Positions 60,501-64,000 of a stretch of 64,000 bases of DNA are shown here, piece by piece. A program made the position numbers and the translations under genes. Each line of letters starts with the position of its first letter. The first letter of the stretch is position 1. Origin of the DNA: Calliopum simillimum (lineage: Eukaryota; Arthropoda; Insecta; Diptera; Lauxaniidae); contig OX638372.1 of the NCBI GenBank assembly GCA_951812925.1, positions 49,937,722 to 50,001,721 on the forward strand, written 5' to 3'. The notes under the pieces were generated by a model. It saw nothing but the letters and a program-made list of their open reading frames with translations, was not told where the DNA came from and ran no database searches.

Positions 60501-63413
60501 TTGAACTTTTCCAACTGGATCAGTACTTTTCAAAATATCATTCATTGAAGTAATAATATCAAAACTACGTGAAGAGGACGATATAGAATTTTTATGACGT
60601 TGAGAAACCCTCACTTTATTAGATGATATCTCGGAAATTAATGATCTAATTGAGAAACTTAAAGATGTGTTGCAATGAGGAAGATTAGGGCTAATCGATG
60701 TCGTTGGCAAAAGTGAACTACATTACTTCCTAGATGTACACCATATGCCTGAAGACATCGTTTTCTGCACTTCAAATCAAGGATTACTTGGATGATAAGC
60801 CTTATAGAGAAAAATGGTTGCAAGATATGGGATCAGTGACCTAACTTGTGAAATATCATTCGACACTTTTTTTCTCAATTTATTTTACAGTGTAATAATT
60901 ACTGACACATTGGCCTTGATTTTGACTTAAATATAAACTCTTTGAAGCGGATAATCTATAGATTTCTTTATTTTTTATACTGTTATAGGTTCCGAATTAG
61001 CCTTAATGTATAATGACGAATCTGTTTTGGAAAATCATCATTTAGCTGTTGCCTTTAAATTATTGCAAAATACAGGATGTGATATATTCTGTAATATGCA
61101 AAAGTAAGTTGTATTAGAAAAAAGTGTTCACAGCAATAAAAATCATATTAATTTCCTACTTTCTAGAAAACAACGCCAAACATTAAGGAAAATGGTAATT
61201 GACATTGTGCTCTCAACCGATATGTCAAAACATATGAGCCTGCTGGCCGATTTAAAGACCATGGTGGAAACTAAAAAAGTTGCTGGTTCAGGCGTTTTAC
61301 TTTTAGATAACTATACTGATCGCATACAGGTAATTAAGTTATAAATTTGACTCACAAAGAAAGAATGAAAATTCTTATATTTACACTCTATGTGTACTTA
61401 AAGGTTCTAGAAAATCTCGTACACTGCGCTGATTTAAGTAATCCCACAAAACCTTTACCGCTATACAAGCGTTGGGTTGCCCTACTCATGGAGGAGTTCT
61501 TTTTGCAAGGTGATAAAGAACGTGAAAATGGCATGGATATTAGTCCTATGTGCGATCGTCAAAATGCAACAATCGAAAAATCGCAGGTCGGATTTATCGA
61601 TTATATTGTCCATCCATTATGGGAGACATGGGCGGATTTGGTGCATCCCGATGCGCAGGATATACTTGATACACTTGAAGAGAATAGAGACTATTATCAA
61701 AGCATGATACCGCCATCACCGCCACCATCGCAGGAAGATCAACAATCGGATGAGAAGATACGGTTTCAGGTAAATCTTACTTATATATAAAAATGAAAGC
61801 TTGAGGGTTCGTTTTTATACCCTACACCCAGGGTATATTCACTTTGTCCTTCCGCTTGTAACGCAAAGAAGGAGGCGTGGCAGATATAGAAAAGTACATA
61901 TATTCTTGATTAGCGTCACCTCCTGAGTCGATATAGCCATATCCGTCTGTCTAGCTGGCTGTGTGTGGAAATACACTTTTTGGGAAAACTGAGCAAGATA
62001 ATTCAATGATATTTGGTACACTGCCTCCGTTGTCAAAGTCAGCTCATGGGATCTCAAACGAGCGAAATCGGTTAACGGACACGCCTACCGCCCATACAAA
62101 AAATATATTCCAAATACAATTTTAGGAATAATAAAAATAGTAAAAATAATAACACAAATACTACGAATTGTAAGCGCAAGCTCTGAAAAAAAACTGAGAA
62201 AATTCAGACAAGGGGGCGTGGCACCTCCCAAATAAGCAAAAGTTTCAAAACGCTATACTGAAAGAGTTTTTTGAAATAATCCAACTAAATTTCACGCAAA
62301 TACTAAAGACTATAAATGCACACCCTAAGCTAAAACTAGACAAACTCCGACAAGAGGCGTGGCACGTCCTATATAAGCAAAAGCTTCAAAACGCTATACT
62401 GAAAACGTTTTTTGAGATAATCCAACAAAATTTCACTCAGACACTAAAAACTATAAATGCAAGCTCTGCGCAAAAACTGGGTGAACTTGAACAAGATGGC
62501 GTGGCACCTCCTATATACGCAAAATTTGCAAAATACTGCAGTGCAGGGTATTTACTTTTTGGCCAGGCCAAAAGTTACACCCTTACTAGTTTTTTTTTTT
62601 TTTGGATTTGAAAAGCACTTGACAGATTTCGATGAAATTTCCATAGTATCGTTTGTAGTATAGATCAGAGAAAGGCTAGAAAAATGGGTGATGCCATTTA
62701 ACATATCTCAGAAACAATTTGATACATAGGAATGATATTTGGCAATTGTTGAAAGAGCGCATATCCAAACAAATAGCACAAATTAGAAAAAATGGCCGCT
62801 GCCACGCCCCAAAAAAACATAATTCTATATATCTCAGAAACTAATTGACGCAAAGCAATGAAATCGGACAAATATATAAAGGGTAATAAGCCAAATAACA
62901 CACATTAGAAAAATGGGCGGTGAAGCGACCCTAAAAAAAAAAAAAAAAAAAACATATCTCTGAAACTGTTTTAAACGTATAGATGAAATTTGTTGTAAAA
63001 AGGGTACTGGAAAAATAGCATCAACTAGAAAAACTAATGACAACATACCCAGAAAAAAATATATCATAGCTAAGAAACTAAGTATTTGACCCAAATGAAT
63101 AAGGTTTGGTACATATATAAAAGGTACCGGGACAAATGTGAGGATACGCTCATTAGGGATAGCTAGAAATATACAAATGAACTAAATAATTTACCCTTAA
63201 AGCATTGCTTTATCAAAGTGGACTTAAACTTAATGATTTTTATTTTCACAATAGGTAACGCTTGAAGAATCCGATCAGGAAAATCTCGCTGAACTTGAAG
63301 AAGCTGAAGATGAATCCGATAATCGTGGTGATACAGAAACAACAACAACAACATCTATAGGAGATAATAAACCATCGGGGAGTCAAAATCAAGCACATCA
63401 CGCTGGAATGTGA
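33437..63413 (+). CDS. dnc: dunce, cAMP-specific 3',5'-cyclic phosphodiesterase (PDE4), ten joined coding exons
   Basis: Hydrolyses cAMP to AMP in the cytosol and at membranes, ending cAMP/PKA signalling; in Drosophila it is required for learning and female fertility (family knowledge). Join: 33437-33579, 43328-43432, 47292-47478, 48299-48392, 57489-57799, 57876-58140, 60989-61103, 61167-61329, 61404-61769, 63255-63413; 1908 nt, 635 residues plus stop. Every junction has GT-AG ends and keeps frame. Visible: C-terminal half of UCR1 (from about residue 49), linker, UCR2 (about 112-180), second linker, catalytic domain (about 250-580), acidic/Thr-rich tail ending HHAGM. Catalytic His313 and metal ligands His317, His353, Asp354 and Asp471 are present, as are the purine-selective Gln522 and clamp Phe525. 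The PKA site that opens UCR1 in long PDE4 forms is not encoded by these exons, so longer isoforms probably use exons outside the window. Confidence 0.97.
33580..34130. other. first dunce intron, start; no element recognised
   Basis: A/T-rich with poly-A runs at 33593-33603 and 33684-33780 and a short GTT run at 33868. Nothing else supported. Confidence 0.4.
34131..34562 (+). repeat. dispersed repeat B, copy 1
   Basis: Shares with 47641-48124, in the same order and orientation, TTTAATCCAAAAAATT, GATTCTAACGAATACTTCAG (one change), CGCGAGAGAGAG-type sequence, CTACTTTTGCCACTAAAGT, CTGAACTGAACTGAAGCAAA and TTGATAAATAAAAAGC. The 5' and 3' edges both carry ACTGAAGTA-type words as direct repeats. 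Class unknown. Confidence 0.75.
34908..35032 (-). pseudogene. decayed 3' end of the same LINE family as 9505-9873
   Basis: CTCCTAGGAGGAGCTTAATG and the following TTTGCGATAACTTTAAT and CCAGCCTTTTCCGAAT match, with substitutions, the complement of the LINE ORF C-terminus (residues ESGKSWQEIKVIARDRDEW to LCSS). Confidence 0.65.
35033..36099. other. dunce intron; no element recognised
   Basis: A/T-rich sequence with chance frames only. Confidence 0.4.
36100..36190 (-). repeat. tRNA-derived SINE-like sequence
   Basis: Read in complement it gives TCGATAACACAAAGAAAG, then CGGACGGTCGTGCATTCAAA and TCCTGGCGCTGCTGG followed by a T-rich tail. This resembles an A-box-like start, a B box (here GCATTCAAATCC) and tail. 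Too diverged to be a tRNA gene. Confidence 0.4.
36496..36687. mobile_element. 192-bp MITE
   Basis: Inverted arms CAATTATTTTCCAGTCCTC and the complement GAGGACTGGAAAATAATTG at 36669-36687, extending inward through AAATTGT and ATGTTT words. No coding content. Confidence 0.8.
36688..38081. other. dunce intron; no element recognised
   Basis: A/T-rich. A 91-codon frame at 37356-37631 resembles no known family. The last 150 bases become A-rich and lead into the candidate alternative exon at 38082. Confidence 0.4.
38082..38269 (+). CDS. dnc: candidate alternative first coding exon of dunce
   Basis: In the first dnc intron an open frame starts with ATG at 38082, has a second in-frame ATG at 38163 ([18 protein letters not shown]), and reaches a GT/GTATGT-type donor at 38270. 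It ends in phase 2, the phase needed to join the UCR1 exon at 43328; the join would read KSLV followed by [12 protein letters not shown]. The block is richer in GC and CAA/CAG codons than its surroundings, as fly coding and leader exons often are. The protein would be about 650 residues from 38082 or 623 from 38163. Homology of this N-terminus to a known Dunce isoform could not be checked, so it remains a candidate. Confidence 0.42.
38452..38459. promoter_or_regulatory. consensus cAMP response element (TGACGTCA)
   Basis: A perfect palindromic CRE inside the first dnc intron, about 180 bases after the candidate alternative first exon. CREs bind CREB/ATF-family factors. One 8-mer can occur by chance in 64 kb, so function is inference only. 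Confidence 0.3.
38470..39028. other. dunce intron; no element recognised
   Basis: No repeat or exon signal seen between the CRE and the inverted-repeat cluster that starts at 39029. Confidence 0.4.
39029..40194. mobile_element. 1.17-kb DNA element with GGGGAAGGGTACC termini
   Basis: GGGGAAGGGTACC at 39029-39041 and its exact complement at 40182-40194, both flanked by TATA. CGGGTGT..GCACC words also pair just inside. An interior + frame at 39654-39839 ([17 protein letters not shown]) may be a transposase relic, but the family was not recognised. Confidence 0.75.
40195..40604. mobile_element. 410-bp foldback repeat, second of three adjacent elements
   Basis: Arms of about 150 bases: GACGGGTCAAATTTTTTTGC, AAAGAGTATAGCAACAAAA and TCGAGCCGCCGAAAATTGCG at the left, with complements from about 40440 to 40602. 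The loop is T/A-rich. It abuts the element ending 40194. Confidence 0.8.
40612..41220. mobile_element. 609-bp MITE, third of three adjacent elements
   Basis: Arms of about 40 bases: ATATGAGGAGTTATTTTTCA and AAAGGGCGTAAAACCA at the left; the complement GTGGTTTTACGCCCTTTTGA runs to about 41216. The interior has three direct copies of GGAAATAAGCCCTTTTGTT, at about 40818, 40848 and 41036. Confidence 0.8.
41500..41612 (-). repeat. tRNA-derived SINE-like copy 1
   Basis: In complement: GTAGCTGGTAAATATATGG (A-box-like), GATGAGTTCGATCTCC (B-box-like), then AGACAAGA and a T run. It shares the order and GACAAGA-T(n) tail with the copy at 41855-41935. Confidence 0.5.
41855..41935 (-). repeat. tRNA-derived SINE-like copy 2
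   Basis: In complement: TAGCTGAATGTATAAGACG (A-box-like), TTACGTTCGAATCCCAG (a near-consensus RNA polymerase III B box), then ACAAGAAAGC and a T run. It lacks a foldable acceptor stem, so a tRNA gene is unlikely. Confidence 0.55.
41936..43327. other. dunce intron before the UCR1 exon; no element recognised
   Basis: A/T-rich sequence. The last about 100 bases are T-rich with TTTCTTTATAG as the acceptor for the exon at 43328. Confidence 0.45.
43328..43432 (+). CDS. dnc: dunce exon, C-terminal half of UCR1
   Basis: Encodes residues 48 (split) to 83 (split): the strongly conserved UCR1 stretch [20 protein letters not shown] and the following Asn/Leu-rich helix. UCR1 pairs with UCR2 to restrain the catalytic site in long PDE4 forms. 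The acceptor is a T-rich tract ending TTTATAG at 43327; the donor AA/GTAAGT at 43433 is a good consensus. The incoming phase 2 can accept any first exon ending in phase 2, which makes this the common splice target for alternative N-termini. Confidence 0.96.
43433..44464. other. dunce intron; no element recognised
   Basis: A/T-rich. A 103-codon frame at 44225-44536 matches no family; its end overlaps a B-box-like phrase (complement GTGTTCGAATTCCC) that may mark another SINE relic at 44465-44540. Confidence 0.4.
44680..45260 (+). pseudogene. LINE relic with RNase H domain remnants
   Basis: The sense strand, with stops and shifts, reads [12 protein letters not shown], then [20 protein letters not shown] (the RNase H stretch with the xPGHxxxxGNExAD signature) and [16 protein letters not shown] (the C-terminal region found after RNase H in R1/I-like LINEs). 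Several in-frame stops mark it as dead. Confidence 0.7.
45262..47291. other. dunce intron before the UCR2 exon; microsatellite-like tracts only
   Basis: Mostly A/T-rich. ACT/TAC triplet runs occur at about 46460-46530. T-rich TTACTATTTTT-type repeats lie at 46980-47080, GTT runs at 47160-47190 and TGTGTCTGTG runs at 47210-47265, just ahead of the exon at 47292. Confidence 0.5.
47292..47478 (+). CDS. dnc: dunce exon, UCR1-UCR2 linker and start of UCR2
   Basis: Encodes residues 83 (split) to 145. The first part is a Ser/Gln/Ala linker ([14 protein letters not shown]); the second is the start of UCR2, with [18 protein letters not shown] and [12 protein letters not shown], a signature PDE4 helix. 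The donor is AAG/GTGAGT at 47479. The acceptor AG at 47290-47291 is preceded by A-rich rather than pyrimidine-rich sequence, though T/TG-rich tracts lie about 30-130 bases further up. It is the only acceptor that restores both frame and the conserved NKSRRP order. Confidence 0.95.
47641..48124 (+). repeat. dispersed repeat B, copy 2
   Basis: Direct copy of 34131-34562 with about 50 extra bases in the middle (near 47785-47850). It lies in the dnc intron between the exons ending 47478 and starting 48299. Confidence 0.75.
48299..48392 (+). CDS. dnc: dunce exon, UCR2 core
   Basis: Encodes residues 146 to 177 (split), [14 protein letters not shown] and [14 protein letters not shown], the UCR2 helix that in PDE4 structures folds across the active site. 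The acceptor follows a pyrimidine-rich tract ending CTCTACAG at 48298; the donor is G/GTAAGT at 48393. Phase 0 in, phase 1 out. It sits between a dispersed repeat copy (47641-48124) and a minisatellite (from 48755). Confidence 0.96.
48755..49670. repeat. minisatellite of TTTATGGTCTATGATCTGT-type units, interrupted by a palindromic insertion
   Basis: Units of about 21 bases (CTTTATGGTCTATGATC and variants) run at 48755-48887 and resume at 49467-49670. The middle is occupied by two tandem hairpins (48888-49466). Confidence 0.8.
48888..49466. mobile_element. two adjacent palindromes made of one 140-bp unit in four alternating orientations
   Basis: Palindrome 1 (48888-49168) starts CACAGGCCCACAAAAA and ends GGCCTGTG. 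Palindrome 2 (49169-49466) starts CACAAGACTACAAAAA and ends GTGGGCCTGTG. All four arms carry CTTTATGTTTTCGGGGTCG, TCCGAATATGG and GGTTCGCGTTTTTTCA. TAA stands on both outer sides, a possible 3-bp duplication. The arms read open on both strands, but only because they share the palindromic unit. Confidence 0.85.
49784..50326 (-). mobile_element. internally deleted mariner
   Basis: Inverted termini TTAGGTCGGTCTAGAAGTAA at the left, preceded by TA, and the complement of TTGGGTCTGGTAGTTAGTTT at the right; both run into TTTCCAGCATTTT. The minus strand starts [13 protein letters not shown] and later reads [15 protein letters not shown], a mariner C-terminal motif (frame 50076-49771). The catalytic part is deleted. 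Confidence 0.8.
50335..50478. repeat. possible hAT-end fragment
   Basis: Several CGGGACA words (ATACGGGACAT, TATGGGACATT, TTCGGGACACG) and the closing GGTCCAGGACGGTGAGC resemble, in complement, the subterminal region of the hAT element at 14327. There is no matching second end. Confidence 0.35.
50480..53060. other. dunce intron; no gene or element recognised in about 2.6 kb
   Basis: A/T-rich. The part at 51400-51700 is richer in AC and CAA words, but no exon with usable splice sites was seen. Short frames at 51212-51510 and 52684-52887 match nothing known. Confidence 0.4.
53060..53430. repeat. degenerate palindromic tandem repeat (CATTAAATTTAATG type)
   Basis: Words such as TTTCATTAAATTCAATGAAA and TTAAATTTAATGAA recur about every 30-60 bases. 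Each word is self-complementary, so the whole region can fold. No coding content. Confidence 0.65.
53618..54808. mobile_element. 1.19-kb foldback element with GC-rich centre
   Basis: Left arm CATAAAGTGAGCTATGCAGG and TGTGACGAATTTCGATG pairs with CGAAATTCGTCACACCTGCA and TAACTCACTTTATGGACC at the right. Arms of about 330 bases contain internal direct repeats (TTTTTTCAGCCAG(A/G)CGAATC, TTTAACGCAGGAATTT, TTGAGCTA(G/C)TTTC). A short GC-rich palindrome GCGGCCTTCGGCCGC lies near 54235. Confidence 0.8.
54905..55325 (-). repeat. DINE-1/INE-1-like repeat, inverted copy
   Basis: Ends at the right with GAATATACCCTGGGTGTAGG, the complement of the starting palindrome of the copy at 61815. It contains ATATCGACTCAGGAGGTGAC and GATCAAGAATATATACAC. 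The 3' part is truncated relative to 61815. Confidence 0.65.
55630..56345. repeat. tandem repeat, about 135-bp unit, roughly five degenerate copies
   Basis: Recurring phrases GGTGCAACGCCCC, GTTCAATTT, TACAAAGTTT, TAACTGCTACAGGTG and AGAGATATAGCAATTGATG appear in this order several times between 55780 and 56300. Confidence 0.75.
56346..57488. other. dunce intron before the exon at 57489; no element recognised
   Basis: A/T-rich with an ACACAC run at about 56935-56955 and a strong T tract at 57400-57416 that may serve the acceptor region. Confidence 0.45.
57489..57799 (+). CDS. dnc: dunce exon, UCR2 end, second linker and start of catalytic domain
   Basis: Encodes residues 177 (split) to 280: [15 protein letters not shown], then a Pro/Arg/Ser linker with [19 protein letters not shown] and LPTFGVET, then the first catalytic-domain helices ([17 protein letters not shown] and [14 protein letters not shown]). 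The acceptor is TTTTACAG after a T-rich tract at about 57396-57480; the donor is CAG/GTTAGG at 57800. The linker between DLPSLRVEE and RSPRGPP seems shorter than I remember for the Drosophila protein, which cannot be checked here. Confidence 0.96.
57876..58140 (+). CDS. dnc: dunce exon, catalytic core with HxxxH and HDVDHPG motifs
   Basis: Encodes residues 281 to 369 (split). It holds the general-acid histidine (His313) and first metal ligand (His317) in [10 protein letters not shown], and metal ligands His353 and Asp354 in [10 protein letters not shown], the PDE class I signature. The acceptor is ATTACAG at 57875, only 76 bases after the previous exon, so the preceding intron is minimal. The donor is A/GTAAGT at 58141. 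The following intron is expanded by a LINE fragment. Confidence 0.97.
58190..58568. repeat. degenerate short tandem repeat, GAAATAACGCCCAAAA type
   Basis: AAATAACGCCCAAA and variants (AATAACTCCCAAAA, AAACACCCAAAA, AAATAACGTCCAAA) recur about a dozen times immediately before the LINE fragment. It lies in the dnc intron between catalytic exons. Confidence 0.7.
59070..59801 (+). pseudogene. LINE apurinic endonuclease domain, frameshifted
   Basis: The first frame reads [16 protein letters not shown] and [17 protein letters not shown] (to about 59260). It then shifts into a second frame with [49 protein letters not shown] and DHFC (to 59801). The LGDLNVKVG segment is the conserved metal/phosphate-binding region of such nucleases. 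A frameshift near 59265-59310 separates the frames, so no complete nuclease is encoded. Confidence 0.8.
60036..60410 (+). pseudogene. LINE region between endonuclease and reverse transcriptase
   Basis: A basic stretch, [20 protein letters not shown], then [15 protein letters not shown] and [20 protein letters not shown]. This '[11 protein letters not shown]' and 'RWNEYF' pattern precedes the reverse transcriptase in this LINE group. The domain itself is missing beyond 60410. Confidence 0.75.
60411..60988. other. dunce intron; no element recognised
   Basis: A Ser-rich 75-codon antisense frame (60483-60710) has somewhat gene-like composition, but I do not recognise it. It may be a relic of another element. 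The exon acceptor TGTTATAG ends the stretch. Confidence 0.35.
60989..61103 (+). CDS. dnc: dunce exon, catalytic domain
   Basis: Encodes residues 369 (split) to 407 (split): [20 protein letters not shown], then AFKLLQ and CDIFCNMQ. In PDE4 this segment gives the helix and NHH stretch that line the metal pocket. The acceptor is TGTTATAG at 60988; the donor is AA/GTAAGT at 61104. It is the first exon after the LINE-containing intron, and its conserved frame shows that the insertion does not disturb coding sequence. Confidence 0.97.
61167..61329 (+). CDS. dnc: dunce exon, catalytic domain
   Basis: Encodes residues 407 (split) to 461, including [19 protein letters not shown] and [12 protein letters not shown] and ending [11 protein letters not shown], a very conserved PDE4 stretch. 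The acceptor is TTTCTAG at 61166 after a 63-base intron; the donor is CAG/GTAATT at 61330. Confidence 0.97.
61404..61769 (+). CDS. dnc: dunce exon, last metal ligand and nucleotide-binding pocket
   Basis: Encodes residues 462-583. It carries metal ligand Asp471 in [12 protein letters not shown], the invariant purine-binding Gln522 in [19 protein letters not shown], and the hydrophobic clamp Phe525. It continues through [20 protein letters not shown] to a Pro-rich stretch (PPSPPPS) marking the end of the catalytic fold. The acceptor is TTAAAG at 61403; the donor is CAG/GTAAAT at 61770. Phase 0 at both ends. Confidence 0.97.
61815..62590 (+). repeat. DINE-1/INE-1-like repeat with expanded internal tandem units
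   Basis: Starts TATACCCTACACCCAGGGTA and continues as the copy at 8713. Inside, a unit of about 125-155 bases with GGCGTGGCACCTCC, AAGCAAAAG, TTCAAAACGCTATACTGAAA and AATTTCAC is repeated three times (about 62160-62540). It lies in the last dnc intron. Confidence 0.65.
62600..63160. repeat. degenerate tandem repeats around CATATCTCAGAAAC
   Basis: ATATCTCAGAAAC-type words at 62702, 62828, 62945 and 63062 are each followed by A(T)GAAAT(T)T and AAATGGGCGGTG-type sequence, spacing about 117-126 bases. They fill the rest of the last dnc intron. Confidence 0.6.
63255..63413 (+). CDS. dnc: dunce last coding exon, acidic C-terminal tail
   Basis: Encodes residues 584-635 and the TGA at 63411-63413. 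[20 protein letters not shown] is acidic and conserved with other fly Dunce proteins; the following Thr run and [12 protein letters not shown] tail are more variable. The acceptor is ACAATAG at 63254. The preceding 1.5-kb intron is filled by a DINE-like repeat and degenerate tandem repeats. Confidence 0.95.
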   Translation, partial: VTLEESDQENLAELEEAEDESDNRGDTETTTTTSIGDNKPSGSQNQAHHAGM

Positions 63414-64000
63414 CGGAGAGTCGTGGGACTATGTAAAAAAATAACTGAAAAAGCGCAAAACTTTTTGCTAATACGTTAAGAATATAATATGTATTAAACA
63501 TTAGCAACAACAACAACAAACAAAAATTTTTTAATACCAATACAACAACAACAACAAGAACAGCTGCTACAATAATTACAACAAACAACAGATACATAAT
63601 ATCAACATCAACATAAAAGTAAAAAAAACCACAAAAAAAATTTAAAAAAATCAACAAAAAAAATTTAAAAAAAAATAAAACGGAAAAAAAAAATTAGAAA
63701 ATAGTTTAAAGAGGAAGAAGAAAAAAAAGTCAGTAAAATGCAGCTATTAGTAAATATTATTGTTACTAATTTTGAAATTTTACACAAAGTTATTAAACAC
63801 AAATACAACAACAACAACTACTAAGACAAAGGTGTAAAAGTTGATAAACTACCCACTACTCCCCCCACCCAAAACAAACTTATCCCTTACACAAAAACCT
63901 CCAAAACTCCCTATCTCTCTCTCTCTCGCTCTTTTTATCTAACTCTAAATTCTCTCTCTTTCTCTTTTTGACCAAAAAACTCATTCATGAATTATGAACA
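63414..64000 (+). other. dunce 3' UTR and downstream sequence
   Basis: After the stop codon the sequence is A-rich with CAA runs (63505-63575, 63805-63820) and a CT-rich tract near 63910-63965, typical of fly 3' UTRs. AATAAA at 63674-63679 is a possible polyadenylation signal, but it lies in an A-rich run and a later site may be used. The true transcript end is not visible. Confidence 0.5.

Noticed and set aside
60483..60710. Ser-rich 75-codon antisense frame in a dunce intron as a nested gene
   Set aside because: No homology recognised, no promoter or splice context, and repeats on its left side.

Overview
The window is AT-rich animal DNA from a dipteran fly. The main reason is one recognisable gene, dunce (dnc), whose deduced protein closely resembles Drosophila Dunce, the cAMP-specific PDE4 phosphodiesterase. 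Long introns and a heavy load of mariner, hAT, Tigger/pogo-like, LINE, SINE-like and foldback repeats point to a large fly genome outside the compact melanogaster group, for example a tephritid. The species assignment is inference.

Layout: positions 1-33 kb hold no coding exon I can support. This stretch is a mosaic of repeats: a 230-bp tandem array interrupted by a short LINE derivative, several foldback elements, an interstitial TTAGG array, a Tigger-like element with a mariner nested in it, a hAT element with a perfect 8-bp target duplication, and an apparently intact DD37D mariner at 24.1-25.4 kb. A CA/CAA-rich block at 26.0-27.1 kb may be an upstream promoter or 5' leader. It is followed by a 1.39-kb near-perfect hairpin element.

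From 33.4 to 63.4 kb lies dnc on the + strand. A first coding exon (33437-33579) is followed by nine exons, all joined with consistent phase. They encode a 635-residue protein with the C-terminal half of UCR1, all of UCR2, and a complete PDE4 catalytic domain with every metal ligand and the nucleotide-recognition glutamine. A second candidate first exon at 38.1-38.3 kb, also ending in phase 2, could give another N-terminus. A consensus CRE lies just downstream of it. Introns hold MITEs, SINE-like and LINE relics, a paired palindrome inside a minisatellite, and a 1.8-kb LINE fragment in the intron that splits the catalytic domain. The last 590 bases are 3' UTR and downstream sequence.

No rRNA, CRISPR, bacterial or viral gene was seen. 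The most interesting items are the candidate alternative dnc exon with its nearby CRE, the long hairpin elements as possible small-RNA sources, the LINE derivative that keeps both ends and a target-site duplication, and the intact mariner.
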